Source: CAVZAB01 sp963773155
GTDB lineage: Bacteria; Pseudomonadota; Alphaproteobacteria; Rhizobiales; Beijerinckiaceae
Length of the DNA: 64,000 nt
Direction: 5' to 3'
Assembly (NCBI GenBank): GCA_963773155.1
Contig: CAVZAB010000021.1
Coordinates: 1 to 64,000 of the forward strand
Shown: in pieces, positions 1-8,669 of the stretch
Numbering within the stretch: the stretch's first letter is position 1
Layout of the letters: every line of letters begins with the position of its first letter
Notes under the pieces: model-generated
Database searches by the model: none
What the model was told of the DNA's origin: nothing
What the model saw: the letters and a program-made list of their open reading frames with translations, nothing else
Position numbers and translations under genes: made by a program

Positions 1-2769
1 TACGATCGCTCTGATCTCTCCAGCGCATGGCGAGCGTGGCTTGACCGGACTTAGCCAAACGCGTTCCAGGCAAGAAGGGTGCGGGCAGCGCGCTGATCAG
101 GCACAGGACGGCGAAGCCAGAGCCTGAATGGTACGCGGAATGTCGGGGGGCGCAGAACGAAGAGGAACCGCTTTTCCTGGTCTTCGGACAGGCCCGCCGA
201 GAAGCTGCCGCTGTACCGCGCTAGCTCGCTTGGCCGCGATCGCCGGCACAAGGAGGCTCGATCAATCGGCGTAGAAGGCAAAAGCAGAATGGCGGCGCAA
301 GCCTATTTTGGTGCAGGATCCAGAAACGTCAAAGACAAGGGCACGGCGCCCAGAGGAGGAAAGTCGAAGACGATGTCGAGGAGGTGCCGGCGGCTTAGCG
401 GGCTCTGCCTGGTCGTGCCGTCGAGCCCGTCGCATAGTCGCGAAGCGGCAAGCGGCAGCGGGGCCACATGCGGACGGGAGATGCGATTATTCCGGCAGCG
501 GCAAGGCCGAGCAGAGGCGGACGAGGCGGTGACGGCATGGCAAGCCAGCCGGGCGAGCGGCGGCCAGGCCGGCGCATAAAGCGATCGGCAACCCGAGTGC
601 CGAGTGAACCGGATTGGCTCTCGACGAGAGACACGCTCCGGGGCACACTCCAACAACGACACCGTGATCACCCGTGACATCGAGGTGACTGTCGTGCTAT
701 AATTCCTTCCGGGTACCGTCACTTGCAATGACAGCCGCTATTCCGGGCCAGACCATCGAATGCAACAATCAGTGCCGGTCGCGGTCCAACTTACCGCCCG
801 GCATTGGATGATCACTGATGCGAATGGCCGCAGTGAAGAAGTCAGGGGCGGGGGTTGTCGGTGAACAACTGATCTGACACGGACGCGCTTTTGGCACACG
901 TCGGGCCGTCCTGTGTCGATGCCTTTCCGGGCATCATGAAGGGCTTTCTCTGCACCGATGAAGGAGGCGAGGTCTTCGTATGTTACCACTACCGCCTTCT
1001 CGCTTGAATCCTCCCTATGCGAAGCGGATCATCAACGACGGCCTCGCGCGCATTCTTTCGATCATCGAGGAAACGCTACGCCCCGGTGCGGCTGTATTTC
1101 GCCCCCAAGGTCACCGAACTGCTGCGGCGCGTCGTGGAAAGCGCCAAGTCGAACCTGCCGCTCGTCACATTCGTCTAGGAATATCTGATGGAGCCTGAGC
1201 ATTGCGCACATTCGCGTCGCCAATGACACGGCCGACAAGGGCGGCGATTTTCGCGACGGCCGGACCGGTGGTCGATGGCGGTGTCGTTTTGTCGGCTCAT
1301 AGCGATGTCGTTCCGGTCGAAGGCCAGAATGGCCTGGAGCAGCGACCCATTCGTGTTGCGCGAGGGCGAGCAGCGCCTGTACGGCCAGGCGCCGCGACAT
1401 GAAGGCTTCGTCGCCATTGTTCTGGCCATGTTCCGGAATGGCAGGGCGGTACTCGAAGCGGCCAGTCCATGTCCTGCTGATGACGAGGAAACAACCTGCT
1501 CGGACCAGTGGCAACTATTGCCCAACTTTTCGGCTGTGGACCGCGGTGCGATTGTCGGCGAACCAACCCTCATGCAGGCCGCTGATGCCCAAAAGAGCGT
1601 GGCAACCTACGTGACTACTGTCACTGGACACGAGGCGCATTCGGCAAAACCGGCCCCTCGGTGTCAATGCCATCTGCATCGGCGCCTGGTGTGCAACTCT
1701 ATCGCCTGCAGGGCATCTGCAACGTGAATCGACCCGGTCTGACCGTGCATGTCGGCACGATCCATGGTGGACCGCCCGCAACATCTTGGCACGGGAGTGC
1801 GGATCCATTGGGAATTTTGTGGCCTGCCCGGTGTCGCCATCGACTTCCGTTTTCTGCGGTAATTCCAGTTCTTCGCGCAAAAGGTCGAATTGCCGCGACT
1901 CAGGCGCTTCTCGTGCCGGATCCCACCATCGAAGTTACCAGGTCGCAAGCTCAAAGTACCCGGTCAACGCGGAGCCTGGCTCTCGCGCGGAGACCCTGTA
2001 ATTCTCAAGCTGTTGGAATCGAGCCCGTATACGGCCGTTGGCCCTTCGCGACCGAAGAACGGCGGGTTCCAGGGCAGCCGGGGGTTCCTACACCAGCTCC
2101 CTGTGGACCTGATATTTGACCAGGGGCGGGACCCAGCGGACGAGTTCTTATCCAGCCGATCGCAGATCGAAGCCTGCGTCGGGGCTTCATGCGCCGCCTC
2201 GGGGTTCGAATGTGCCCCGCTAGGTCCGCACGGAGGACGCTAAGAAGCGGCAGCATCCTTGGGACGATCCGTCTCGAGAAAGCCGGATCGAATTCACGAT
2301 GAACCGAGGCAAAACTCGAAGTCACACCAATCCAGCCCGTTGTCGCCGATCATGTCGCGCCGCTCCTGCGGCGTGGAGCCGCGGAGCATCTCGTTGATCC
2401 GTTCCGCCGAAGGGCGGAAGCGATCCTGAACGGCTGATGCGTGAACACCCTCACCCCGTGCTCGTGAAACAGCCGGTACAAGAGCCTGTTCGCTCGACAG
2501 GGTCGGGTCGACGAATTCGTGATCCTCGTACGTTCTTGCCGCCAGAAGCTTGGCCTTCGTCCATGGCACTTCGTCCTCGAGAAAGGGCTCGACGATCAGC
2601 CCGCCGGGGCGTTGCCGGGATCGAAATCGGCCTGCCGCTGACGTTCAGGTGAGCTTCGGCAGGAACTGCAGAAGTCGACCTGCCGCGACTTGACGACATT
2701 CCCATGAAGCTCTCGGAACCGCCAGGTGCACGAAGGTCGGACGGATTGCCGGCAAAATATTGATGGGCC
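1..2769. repeat. Left arm of a giant inverted repeat (degraded copy of 2785-5605)
   Basis: Read as reverse complement, this stretch follows 2785-5605 almost base for base, but with frequent substitutions and indels. It contains broken mirror copies of the phosphatidyltransferase (about 51-620, minus), apaG (about 690-1040, plus), argE (about 1070-2240, plus) and the hslO 3' end (about 2280-2769, minus). None of these copies has an intact reading frame, whereas argE, apaG and the hslO tail are intact in the right arm. The copy is some 40-50 bases shorter, so deletions dominate. No mobile-element gene accompanies it. I do not regard its ORFs as genes. The error pattern fits one uncorrected long read folded back on itself at a contig end; an old decayed duplication is the alternative. 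Confidence 0.85.
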
Positions 2770-2784
2770 AGTCTCTGAGCAGGC

Positions 2785-3319
2785 GGCCCATCAATATTTC
2801 CGGCAATCCGAACAGATTCCGACCTACGTGCGCCTGGCGGTTGCCGAGAGCTTCATGGGAATGTCGTCAAGCTGGCGGGCAGGTGGACTTCTGGTCCAGT
2901 TCCTGCCGAACTCACCTGAACGTCAGCGGCAGGCCGATTTCGATCCCGGCGACGCCCCGGCGGGGCTGATCGTCGAGCCCTTTGTCGAGGACGATGCCTG
3001 GAGCGAGGCCAAGCTTCTGGCGGCGAGCGTCGAGGATCACGAATTGGTCGACCCGACCCTGTCGAGCGAACGGCTCTTGTACCGGCTGTTTCACGAGCAC
3101 GGGGTGAAGGTGTTCACGCCGTCTGCCGTTCAGGATCGCTGCCGCTGTTCGGCGGAACGGATCGAGGCGATGCTGCGCAGCTTCACGCCGCAGGAGCGGC
3201 GCGACATGATCGGCGACAACGGGCTGATTGGTGTGACTTGCGAATTTTGCTCGGTTCATCGTGAATTCGATCCGGCTTTGCTCGAGACGGATCGTCCCAA
3301 GGATGCTGCCGCTTCTTAG
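2785..3319 (+). pseudogene. hslO: Hsp33 chaperonin, 3' part only
   Basis: The C-terminal part of the redox-regulated holdase Hsp33, a cytoplasmic chaperone activated by oxidation and unfolding. The recognisable order is YFRQSEQIPT, then WRAGGL.VQFLP, then a zinc/redox tail with CRC, FTPQERRDMI and CEFC. These four cysteines are the family's zinc ligands. The open frame continues leftward only into the inverted-repeat loop, so roughly the first 120-130 residues are missing. I read this as a gene cut at the fold-back junction, not as a functional short gene. It converges on argE with 16 bases between stops. A second, badly broken copy lies in mirror image at about 2280-2769. Confidence 0.85.
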
Positions 3320-3335
3320 CGTTCTCCGTGCGGAC

Positions 3336-4511
3336 CTAGCGGGCCAATTCGAACCCGAGGCGGCGCATGAAGCCGACGCAGGCTTCGATCTGCGATCGCT
3401 CGATAAACTCGTCCGGCTGGTGCGCCTGGTCAATATTGCCTGGTCCACAGACGATGGTAGGAACCCCGGCTGCCTGGAACCGGCCGGCTTCGGTCGCGAA
3501 GGGAACGGCAATTGTGCGGTTCGATTGCAGCAGCTTGAGAACCAGGGTCTCGGCGCTCGAGCCAGGCTCCGCGTTGAGCCCGGGTACTTCGACTTCGACC
3601 TCGGTAACGATGGTGGGATCCGGCACGAAGCGCCTAAGTCGCGGCAATTCGACCTTTTGCGCGAAGGACTCGAATTGCCGCAAAGCGGAATCGATGGCGA
3701 CGCCGGGCAGGCCACGAAATTCCCAATGGATCCGGCACTCCCGTGCCAAGATGTTGCGGGCGGTGCCACCATGGATCGTGCCGACATGCACGGTCGAGTA
3801 GCCCGGGTCGAACCGACCGGACGGGTCACCCTCGCGTTCATAGACCTCCTGCAGGCGATAGAGTTGGCACACCAGGGCGCAAGCCGATGCGATCGCATTG
3901 GCACCGAGGGCGGGTTTTGCCGAATGCGCCTCGTGTCCAGTGACGGTGGTCACGTAGGTTGCCACGCTCTTTTGGGCATCGGCGGCCTGCATGAGGGTTG
4001 GTTCGCCGACAATCGCCAGCGCAGGGCGCGGCAAGTCGCGGCCGAACCGGGCAATGGTTGCCACTGGTCCGAGGCAGGTTGTTTCCTCGTCATAGCTGAG
4101 CAGGATATGGACTGGCCGCTTGAGGCCTGCCGCCTGCCATTCCGGAAGCATGGCCAGAACGATGGCAACGAAGCCCTTCATGTCGCAGGCGCCGCGGCCA
4201 TACAGGCGCTGCTCGCTCTCGCGCAACACGAATGGGTCGCTGCTCCAGGTCTGGCCTTCGACCGGAACGACATCGCTATGAGCCGACAAAACGACACCGC
4301 CATCGACCGCCGGTCCGGCCGTCGCGAAAATCGCCGCCTTGTCGGCCGTGTCATTGGCGACGCGAATGTGCGCAATGCTCAGGCTCGTCAGATATTCCTC
4401 GACGAATGTGACGAGCGGCAGGTTCGACTTGGCGCTTTCCGTATCAAAGGCGACAAGCCGCCGCAGCAGTTCGGTGACCTTGGGGGCGATATCGGCCGGC
4501 GCCGGGGGCAT
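3336..4511 (-). CDS. argE: Acetylornithine deacetylase (M20 family)
   Basis: Hydrolyses N-acetylornithine to ornithine in arginine biosynthesis; a cytoplasmic zinc enzyme. The 391 residues match the usual M20 length. Visible metal-site motifs are SAHSDVVP (H78, D80), GRGACDMKG (D110) and DEETTC (E142-E143, containing the general-base Glu). Near the end comes the ArgE signature ATEAGRFQ...GPGNIDQAHQPDEF. The ATG at 4509-4511 has a GAGGAAA ribosome site just upstream. It lies 39 bases downstream of apaG in the same direction, so the two are probably co-transcribed. A frame-broken mirror copy is present in the left arm at about 1070-2240. Confidence 0.93.
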   Translation of the reverse strand: MPPAPADIAPKVTELLRRLVAFDTESAKSNLPLVTFVEEYLTSLSIAHIRVANDTADKAAIFATAGPAVDGGVVLSAHSDVVPVEGQTWSSDPFVLRESEQRLYGRGACDMKGFVAIVLAMLPEWQAAGLKRPVHILLSYDEETTCLGPVATIARFGRDLPRPALAIVGEPTLMQAADAQKSVATYVTTVTGHEAHSAKPALGANAIASACALVCQLYRLQEVYEREGDPSGRFDPGYSTVHVGTIHGGTARNILARECRIHWEFRGLPGVAIDSALRQFESFAQKVELPRLRRFVPDPTIVTEVEVEVPGLNAEPGSSAETLVLKLLQSNRTIAVPFATEAGRFQAAGVPTIVCGPGNIDQAHQPDEFIERSQIEACVGFMRRLGFELAR

Positions 4512-4550
4512 AGCGTTTCCTCGATAATCGAAAGGATGCGCACGAGGCGA

Positions 4551-4943
4551 TCAGTTGATGATCCGCTTGGCATAGGGAGAGTCAAGCGAGAAGGCGGGAA
4601 TGGTAACGTCGAAGACCTCGCCCTCTTCGTTCACCATGCGGTACAAGCCCTTCATGATGCCGGAAGGCGTCGACAGCGGACAGCCCGACGTGTAGCGAAA
4701 GCTGGTCCCGGGTGTCAGGATCGGTTGTTCGCCGACAACCCCCGGCCCCTTGACTTCTTCGCTGCGGCCATTGGCATCGGTGATCATCCAATGCCGGGCG
4801 GTAAGTTGGACCGACAACCGGCCGTGATTGCTGATTTCGATCGTATAGGCCCAGAAATAGCGGCTGTCGTCCGGATCGGAACGGTCCGGAAGGAATTGTG
4901 GCGCGACAGTCACCTCGATGTCACGGGTGATGGCGGTATACAT
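4551..4943 (-). CDS. apaG: ApaG domain protein
   Basis: ApaG family, about 130 residues, the normal size. It is a small immunoglobulin-like beta-sandwich protein linked genetically to cobalt/magnesium resistance; its biochemical role is not settled. Family-typical segments are EVTVAPQFLPDRS, FWAYTIEISNHG, RHWMITDANG and GPGVVGEQP followed by FRYTSGCPLSTPSG. I choose the ATG at 4941-4943 (MYTAITRDIEVTV) because family members begin there. An upstream TTG at 4985 would add 14 unrelated residues. The ribosome site is weak. It is divergent from the phosphatidyltransferase at 4990 and upstream of argE. Confidence 0.92.
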   Translation of the reverse strand: MYTAITRDIEVTVAPQFLPDRSDPDDSRYFWAYTIEISNHGRLSVQLTARHWMITDANGRSEEVKGPGVVGEQPILTPGTSFRYTSGCPLSTPSGIMKGLYRMVNEEGEVFDVTIPAFSLDSPYAKRIIN

Positions 4944-4989
4944 TGTTGGAGTGTGCCGGAGAGCGTGTCTCTCGTCGAGAGCCAATCCG

Positions 4990-5555
4990 GTACACTACGA
5001 CAGAACTGGGGTTGCCCGATCGCTTTATGCGCCGCCTGCGCCGCCGCTCGCCCGGCTGGCTTGCCCCATGATCACCGCCTCGTCGGTCTCTTGCTCGGCC
5101 TTGCCGCTGCCGGAATGATCGCCGTCTCCCATCCGCATGTGGCCCCGCTGCCGCTTGCGGCTTCGCGACTATGCGACGGGCTCGACGGCACGACCAGGCA
5201 GACCCGGCTAAGCCGCGGCGGCTTCCTCGACATCGTCTTCGACTTCCTATTCTGGGCGCCGTGCCCTTGTCTTTCGCGTTTCTCGATCCTGCGGCCAATG
5301 CACTTTGCGCCGCAATTCTGCTTTTTGCCTTCTACGCCGATTGATCGAGCCTCCTCGCCTATGCCGCAATCGCGGCCAAGCGAGGGCTGGCGCATACGGC
5401 GCCTTTCTCGGCGGGCCTGTCCAAAGACCAGGAAACAATTCTGCTCTTCGTTCTGCGCCCCCCGAACAATTCGCGCCGCTGGCTCTGGGCTTCGCCGTCC
5501 TGTGCCTGATCAGCGCGCTGCCCGCACCCTTCTTGCCTGGAACGCGTTTCGCTAA
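4990..5555 (+). CDS. CDP-alcohol phosphatidyltransferase, frameshifted
   Basis: Joining three reading frames gives a membrane enzyme that transfers a phosphatidyl group from CDP-diacylglycerol to an alcohol. The diagnostic stretch is CDGLDG...RQTRLS..GGFLDIVFDFLF, the D-G-x2-A-R-x8-G-x3-D-x3-D metal-binding motif. It is followed by LSFAFLDPAANAL, a hydrophobic AAILLFAFYAD segment, AYAAIAAKRGLAHTA, LGG and a hydrophobic PLALGFAVLCLISALAR tail ending WNAFR. At least four indels break the frame within 550 bases, both here and in the mirror copy. The start is uncertain (4980-5005). Either it is a real gene in an under-polished region or a pseudogene; errors are more likely because every conserved block survives. 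It converges on metZ, 6 bases apart. Confidence 0.7.
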
Positions 5556-5561
5556 GTCCGG

Positions 5562-6752
5562 TCAAGCCACGCTCGCCAATGCGCTGGAGAGATCGGCGAG
5601 AAGATCCTCGACATCCTCGAGCCCGACCGACAAGCGCAAAAGACCCTCGCCGATGCCCATTTCGGCGCGGATCTGCGGGCTCAGTCTTTGATGCGTGGTC
5701 GTCGCCGGATGGGTAATGAGGCTCTTAGCATCACCGAGATTGTTGGAAATGCCGATGATCGACAGGGCATTGGCAAAGCGGAACGCGCTCGCCTTGCCGC
5801 CCGGCAGCTCGAAGGCCACCAGTGTGCCAAAGCCGCTCATCTGTCGACGTGCAAGCTGATGCTGCGGGTGGTCCTCCCGCCCGGGATAGAGCACTCGCGC
5901 TACGCCATCGGCCTCAGCCAGGAAATCGGCAATCTGGGCCGCGCTGCGCGACTGTGCCGCGACCCGGACCGCCAGTGTTTCGAGGCCCTTGAGCAAAACC
6001 CAGGCGTTGAAAGGTGACAGGCTTGGGCCCGTCTGACGCAGCAGATTGTGAATATGCGTCTGGATGAAGGCCTCGGAGCCGAGGATGACGCCGCCGAGAC
6101 AACGGCCCTGACCATCGACGTGCTTGGTGGCCGAATAAACCACGCAATCCGCGCCCAATTCGAGCGGCCGCTGATAGAGCGGGGTCGCAAAGACATTGTC
6201 GACGACCAGGGTCGCGCCGGCCTCGTGCGCGATCCCGGCAATAGCCGCAATATCATAGATATCAAGGCTTGGATTGGTCGGGCTCTCGAGGAAAAGCGAT
6301 TTGGTGTTCGGACGGATGGCAGCTTGCCATTCATCGAGGCGGGCGCCGTGCACTAGGGTCGAGGCCACCCCGAAGCGCGGCAGCAGGTCCTCGACGACGT
6401 AGCGGCACGAGCCAAACAGCGCCCGTGCCGCCACGATATGGTCGCCGGTCTTAAGCTGGCCAAGCAGGGCGGCGGTCACCGCGGCCATGCCCGATGCTGT
6501 GGCGCGGGCCGCCTCGGCGCCCTCGAGCAGCGCCATGCGCTTTTCGAACATGGCGACCGTTGGGTTCGAGAAGCGCGAATAGATGAAGCCCGGCTCCTCG
6601 CCCTTGAAGCGCGCCTCGGCGGCTTCCATGGTCTCGTAGAGAAAGCCCTGGGTGAGAAACATGGCTTCTGAGGTCTCGCCAAAGGCGGAGCGAAGGCTGC
6701 CGCCATGGACGAGCTGCGTTGCCGGCCTCAGCGTCTTTTCGGGCCTGTTCAT
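5562..6752 (-). CDS. metZ: O-succinylhomoserine sulfhydrylase
   Basis: PLP enzyme of the Cys/Met metabolism family making homocysteine from O-succinylhomoserine and sulfide. It has 396 residues, the standard length. The Schiff-base lysine is K210 in YSATKHVDGQGR, and the MetZ-type run HVDGQGRCLGG separates it from cystathionine lyases. Other motifs are YSRFSNPT (PLP phosphate contacts), LESPTNP and DNVFATP. The ATG at 6750-6752 is preceded by GGAG; the frame is open further upstream, but that extension would run through the terminator hairpin. Control is visible: a SAM-II aptamer and an intrinsic terminator lie in the leader, so methionine/SAM should repress it. It is divergent from dcd. Confidence 0.93.
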   Translation of the reverse strand: MNRPEKTLRPATQLVHGGSLRSAFGETSEAMFLTQGFLYETMEAAEARFKGEEPGFIYSRFSNPTVAMFEKRMALLEGAEAARATASGMAAVTAALLGQLKTGDHIVAARALFGSCRYVVEDLLPRFGVASTLVHGARLDEWQAAIRPNTKSLFLESPTNPSLDIYDIAAIAGIAHEAGATLVVDNVFATPLYQRPLELGADCVVYSATKHVDGQGRCLGGVILGSEAFIQTHIHNLLRQTGPSLSPFNAWVLLKGLETLAVRVAAQSRSAAQIADFLAEADGVARVLYPGREDHPQHQLARRQMSGFGTLVAFELPGGKASAFRFANALSIIGISNNLGDAKSLITHPATTTHQRLSPQIRAEMGIGEGLLRLSVGLEDVEDLLADLSSALASVA

Positions 6753-6779
6753 CCGATCATCTCCGAACCTGCTTGGGCC

Positions 6780-6813
6780 AAAAAAAACCTGGTTCGGGAG
6801 TTCCCGGACCAGG
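6780..6813 (-). terminator. Intrinsic terminator in the metZ leader
   Basis: On the minus strand, cctggtccggga and tcccgaaccagg form a 12-bp stem with one C.A mismatch and a 2-nt loop, followed by eight T residues at 6787-6780. It sits between the SAM-II aptamer and the metZ start codon. That is the right place for transcription attenuation of metZ when SAM is bound. Confidence 0.8.
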
Positions 6814-6842
6814 CTAAAAGGCGGCGCTCTAATGAGCACCGA

Positions 6843-6897
6843 CCTTTTAGCCCGTTGTTTAACGTGGCGGCAAGCCGGTCGGCTCAAAGGACCACGA
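6843..6897 (-). ncRNA. SAM-II riboswitch aptamer
   Basis: Read on the minus strand, the segment has the SAM-II (metA-type alphaproteobacterial SAM) consensus. It shows CGTGG (P1 5' strand, 6896-6892), TTTGAGCCG, CCGGCTTGC, then GCCACGTTAAACAA (P1 3' strand 6867-6863) and the closing GGGCTAAAAGG. The 3' element GGCTAAAAGG can alternatively pair with CCTTTTAGCC at 6821-6812, forming a long hairpin that would compete with the aptamer. It lies about 90-145 nt upstream of metZ. The assignment rests on sequence pattern; a covariance search was not run. Confidence 0.85.
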
Positions 6898-6977
6898 CAT
6901 CAAGAATTTATACTGCCGCCGGTCTTGGCGTCAACCGCACGATCGATTACAGCGGAATCCGTCGAGGGAGATCGCCA

Positions 6978-8124
6978 GTGCGGATGACGTTGCCGAAGGG
7001 GGAGACAAGTGACGCGGGCAGGATCGCACCGGGGATTCTGGCAGCGCACCAAATCGAGGCGCTGGCGGCCAAGGGCGGGATCGTTGCCGTCAGACCATTT
7101 GCCGAAGGTCAGGTTCAACCGGCGAAGTCTCGACCTTCGGCTTGGCCGCCGGGTCTGGCGGGTGCGCGCGAGTTTTCTGCCCGGACCACAGCGCAGCGTG
7201 GCCGAATGCCTGGAATGGTTGGCGCTCCATGCGATCGAACTCGACGGTGGCGCCGTTCTCGAGACAGGCTCGGTCTATGTCGCCGAATTGCTGGAGGAAC
7301 TTGCCCTGCCAGCCAGTCTTGCTGCGGCTGCCAATCCGAAGAGCTCAACTGGCCGAATCGATGTCTTCACCCGGGTGATCACCGACCGGGCGCGGGCTTT
7401 TGACCTGGTCGAGAGCGGCTATCATGGCCCGCTGTTTGCCGAAATCTCGCCGCGCACCTTTCCGCTTCTGGTCCGTACGGGATCGCGACTTTCGCAGATC
7501 CGGTTTCGCTGCGGCTCGGCCCGTCTCGACGACGCGGCGCATCTGGCGCTGCACGAAAGCGAGCGGCTCGTGACCTCGGCAGAGCCTTCCGTCGCCGGTG
7601 GTGTCGCAGTCTCGGTCGATCTCGCTGGCTTCAAGCCCTCGCGCCTCGCCGGCTACCGCGCCAAGCGCCACACCGGCCTGATTGATATCGACCGGGTTGC
7701 CGCTTACGACGTGCTTGATTTTTGGGAGCCCATTCGCGCCGACGACCGACGGACGCTTGTGCTCGATCCGGGCGAATTCTACATACTCGCTTCGAAGGAA
7801 TCGGTGCACGTGCCAGCGAGCCATGCCGCGGAAATGACCCCTTTCGATCCGCTGGTTGGCGAGTTCCGCGTTCACTATGCGGGATTCTTCGACCCCGGCT
7901 TTGGAGCCGCGGAGGCGGGTGGCAGCGGCGCACGGGCGGTTCTCGAGGTTCGCTCGCACGATGTCCCGTTCATTCTGGAGGACGGTCAGATTGTTGGCCG
8001 ATTGATTTACGAGCGGATGTCGGAGGTGCCGGCTTGGCTTTATGGCCAGGCGGCTGGGTCCAATTACCAGGCGCAGACCCTCAAACTGTCGAAACATTTC
8101 AAGCTGCCACCGGTTCACGCGTGA
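6978..8124 (+). CDS. dcd: dCTP deaminase, long alphaproteobacterial type (one frameshift)
   Basis: 2'-deoxycytidine 5'-triphosphate deaminase, making dUTP for thymidylate synthesis. The long alphaproteobacterial form has about 370 residues and this matches once one base is removed. The N-terminus reads AGRIAPGILAAHQIEALAA...GQVQPA and must continue as SLDLRLGRRVWRVRASFLPG. These join if one A of the pair at 7125-7126 is extra. Later motifs include PKSSTGRIDVFTRVI, GLFAEISPRTFPLLVR-like sequence and GLIDIDR, and the tail has SNYQAQTLKLSKHFK. A GTG at 6978 has GGAG seven bases upstream; ATG at 6984 is the alternative. It is divergent from metZ, with tRNA-Gly following. Confidence 0.88.
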
Positions 8125-8171
8125 AGGACTTGCGATCGACAGGGCTCGAAGGCTAAGCTAAATCAAAGCGG

Positions 8172-8245
8172 GCGGGCGTAGTTCAATGGCAGAACGACAG
8201 CTTCCCAAGCTGTATACGAGGGTTCGATTCCCTTCGCCCGCTCCA
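8172..8245 (+). tRNA. tRNA-Gly(CCC)
   Basis: The cloverleaf folds by eye. The acceptor GCGGGCG pairs with CGCCCGC, the D arm is GTTC...GAAC, the anticodon arm is ACAGC-TTCCCAA-GCTGT with CCC at positions 34-36, and the T arm is GAGGG-TTCGATT-CCCTT. The discriminator is T and the CCA end is encoded. It lies directly downstream of dcd. The gene-poor accessory stretch begins right after it, which makes it a candidate integration site, but I found no second copy of its 3' end in the window. Confidence 0.96.
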
Positions 8246-8669
8246 GTACTTAGCCATTTTTGGAGCTCCGGTTTTGCAGTAGGTTTTGCAAGTTACGTTC
8301 CCTTTTCGGCCCGATTGAGCTGGTGTCCGGCGATTTTTGCGGCTGCGTCCAGGTGACGAGCGGACCTTGGCTCGCCGCGCCGCGATGCGTGTTTTTGACG
8401 GCCGTATAGAAACATTTTTGAACAATAGCGACTGAGAATAGTTTTCAACCTATGACCTCACGACAGCTCATTTGAGTGCTCATGTCGGCCATCGTCGCGG
8501 AAATTGAGACGGAAGTCCCACCTACACCAAGACGTTCCGAGTTTCCACACAGCCAAGATCCGTTCCGGACATTGGCACCTTCAACAAGAGGGTCGCTGAA
8601 GGATATAAAGCAGCCGTGCGAAGACGAGGCAATTGACGGCGGCACCGCGTAGGCGTTCAACTCGATCCT
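8246..8669. other. Intergenic stretch downstream of tRNA-Gly
   Basis: No convincing gene on either strand. Short frames exist but show no family-like sequence. I see no integrase remnant and no direct repeat of the tRNA 3' end. Confidence 0.5.

Larger units (their letters stand above)
2785..5605. repeat. Right arm of the giant inverted repeat
   Basis: This is the cleaner of the two arms. The symmetry axis lies at about 2770-2784. On either side the sequence reads gatgggcc and ggcccatc, and the match continues outwards through the hslO, argE and apaG sequences to about 5605, just inside the 3' end of metZ. Beyond that point the left arm has run out (position 1). Argument for it being the true locus: reading frames for argE and apaG are complete here, and the neighbouring metZ-dcd region continues normally. 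Confidence 0.8.

Noticed and set aside
3261..5555. A 764-residue open frame on plus running across argE and apaG
   Set aside because: It is the antisense shadow of two clear minus-strand genes in a GC-rich genome. Only its last part overlaps the real, frameshifted phosphatidyltransferase.
8246..8430. Integrase remnant beside tRNA-Gly
   Set aside because: The minus-strand frame there is translated tRNA plus low-information sequence. No tyrosine-recombinase motif is visible.
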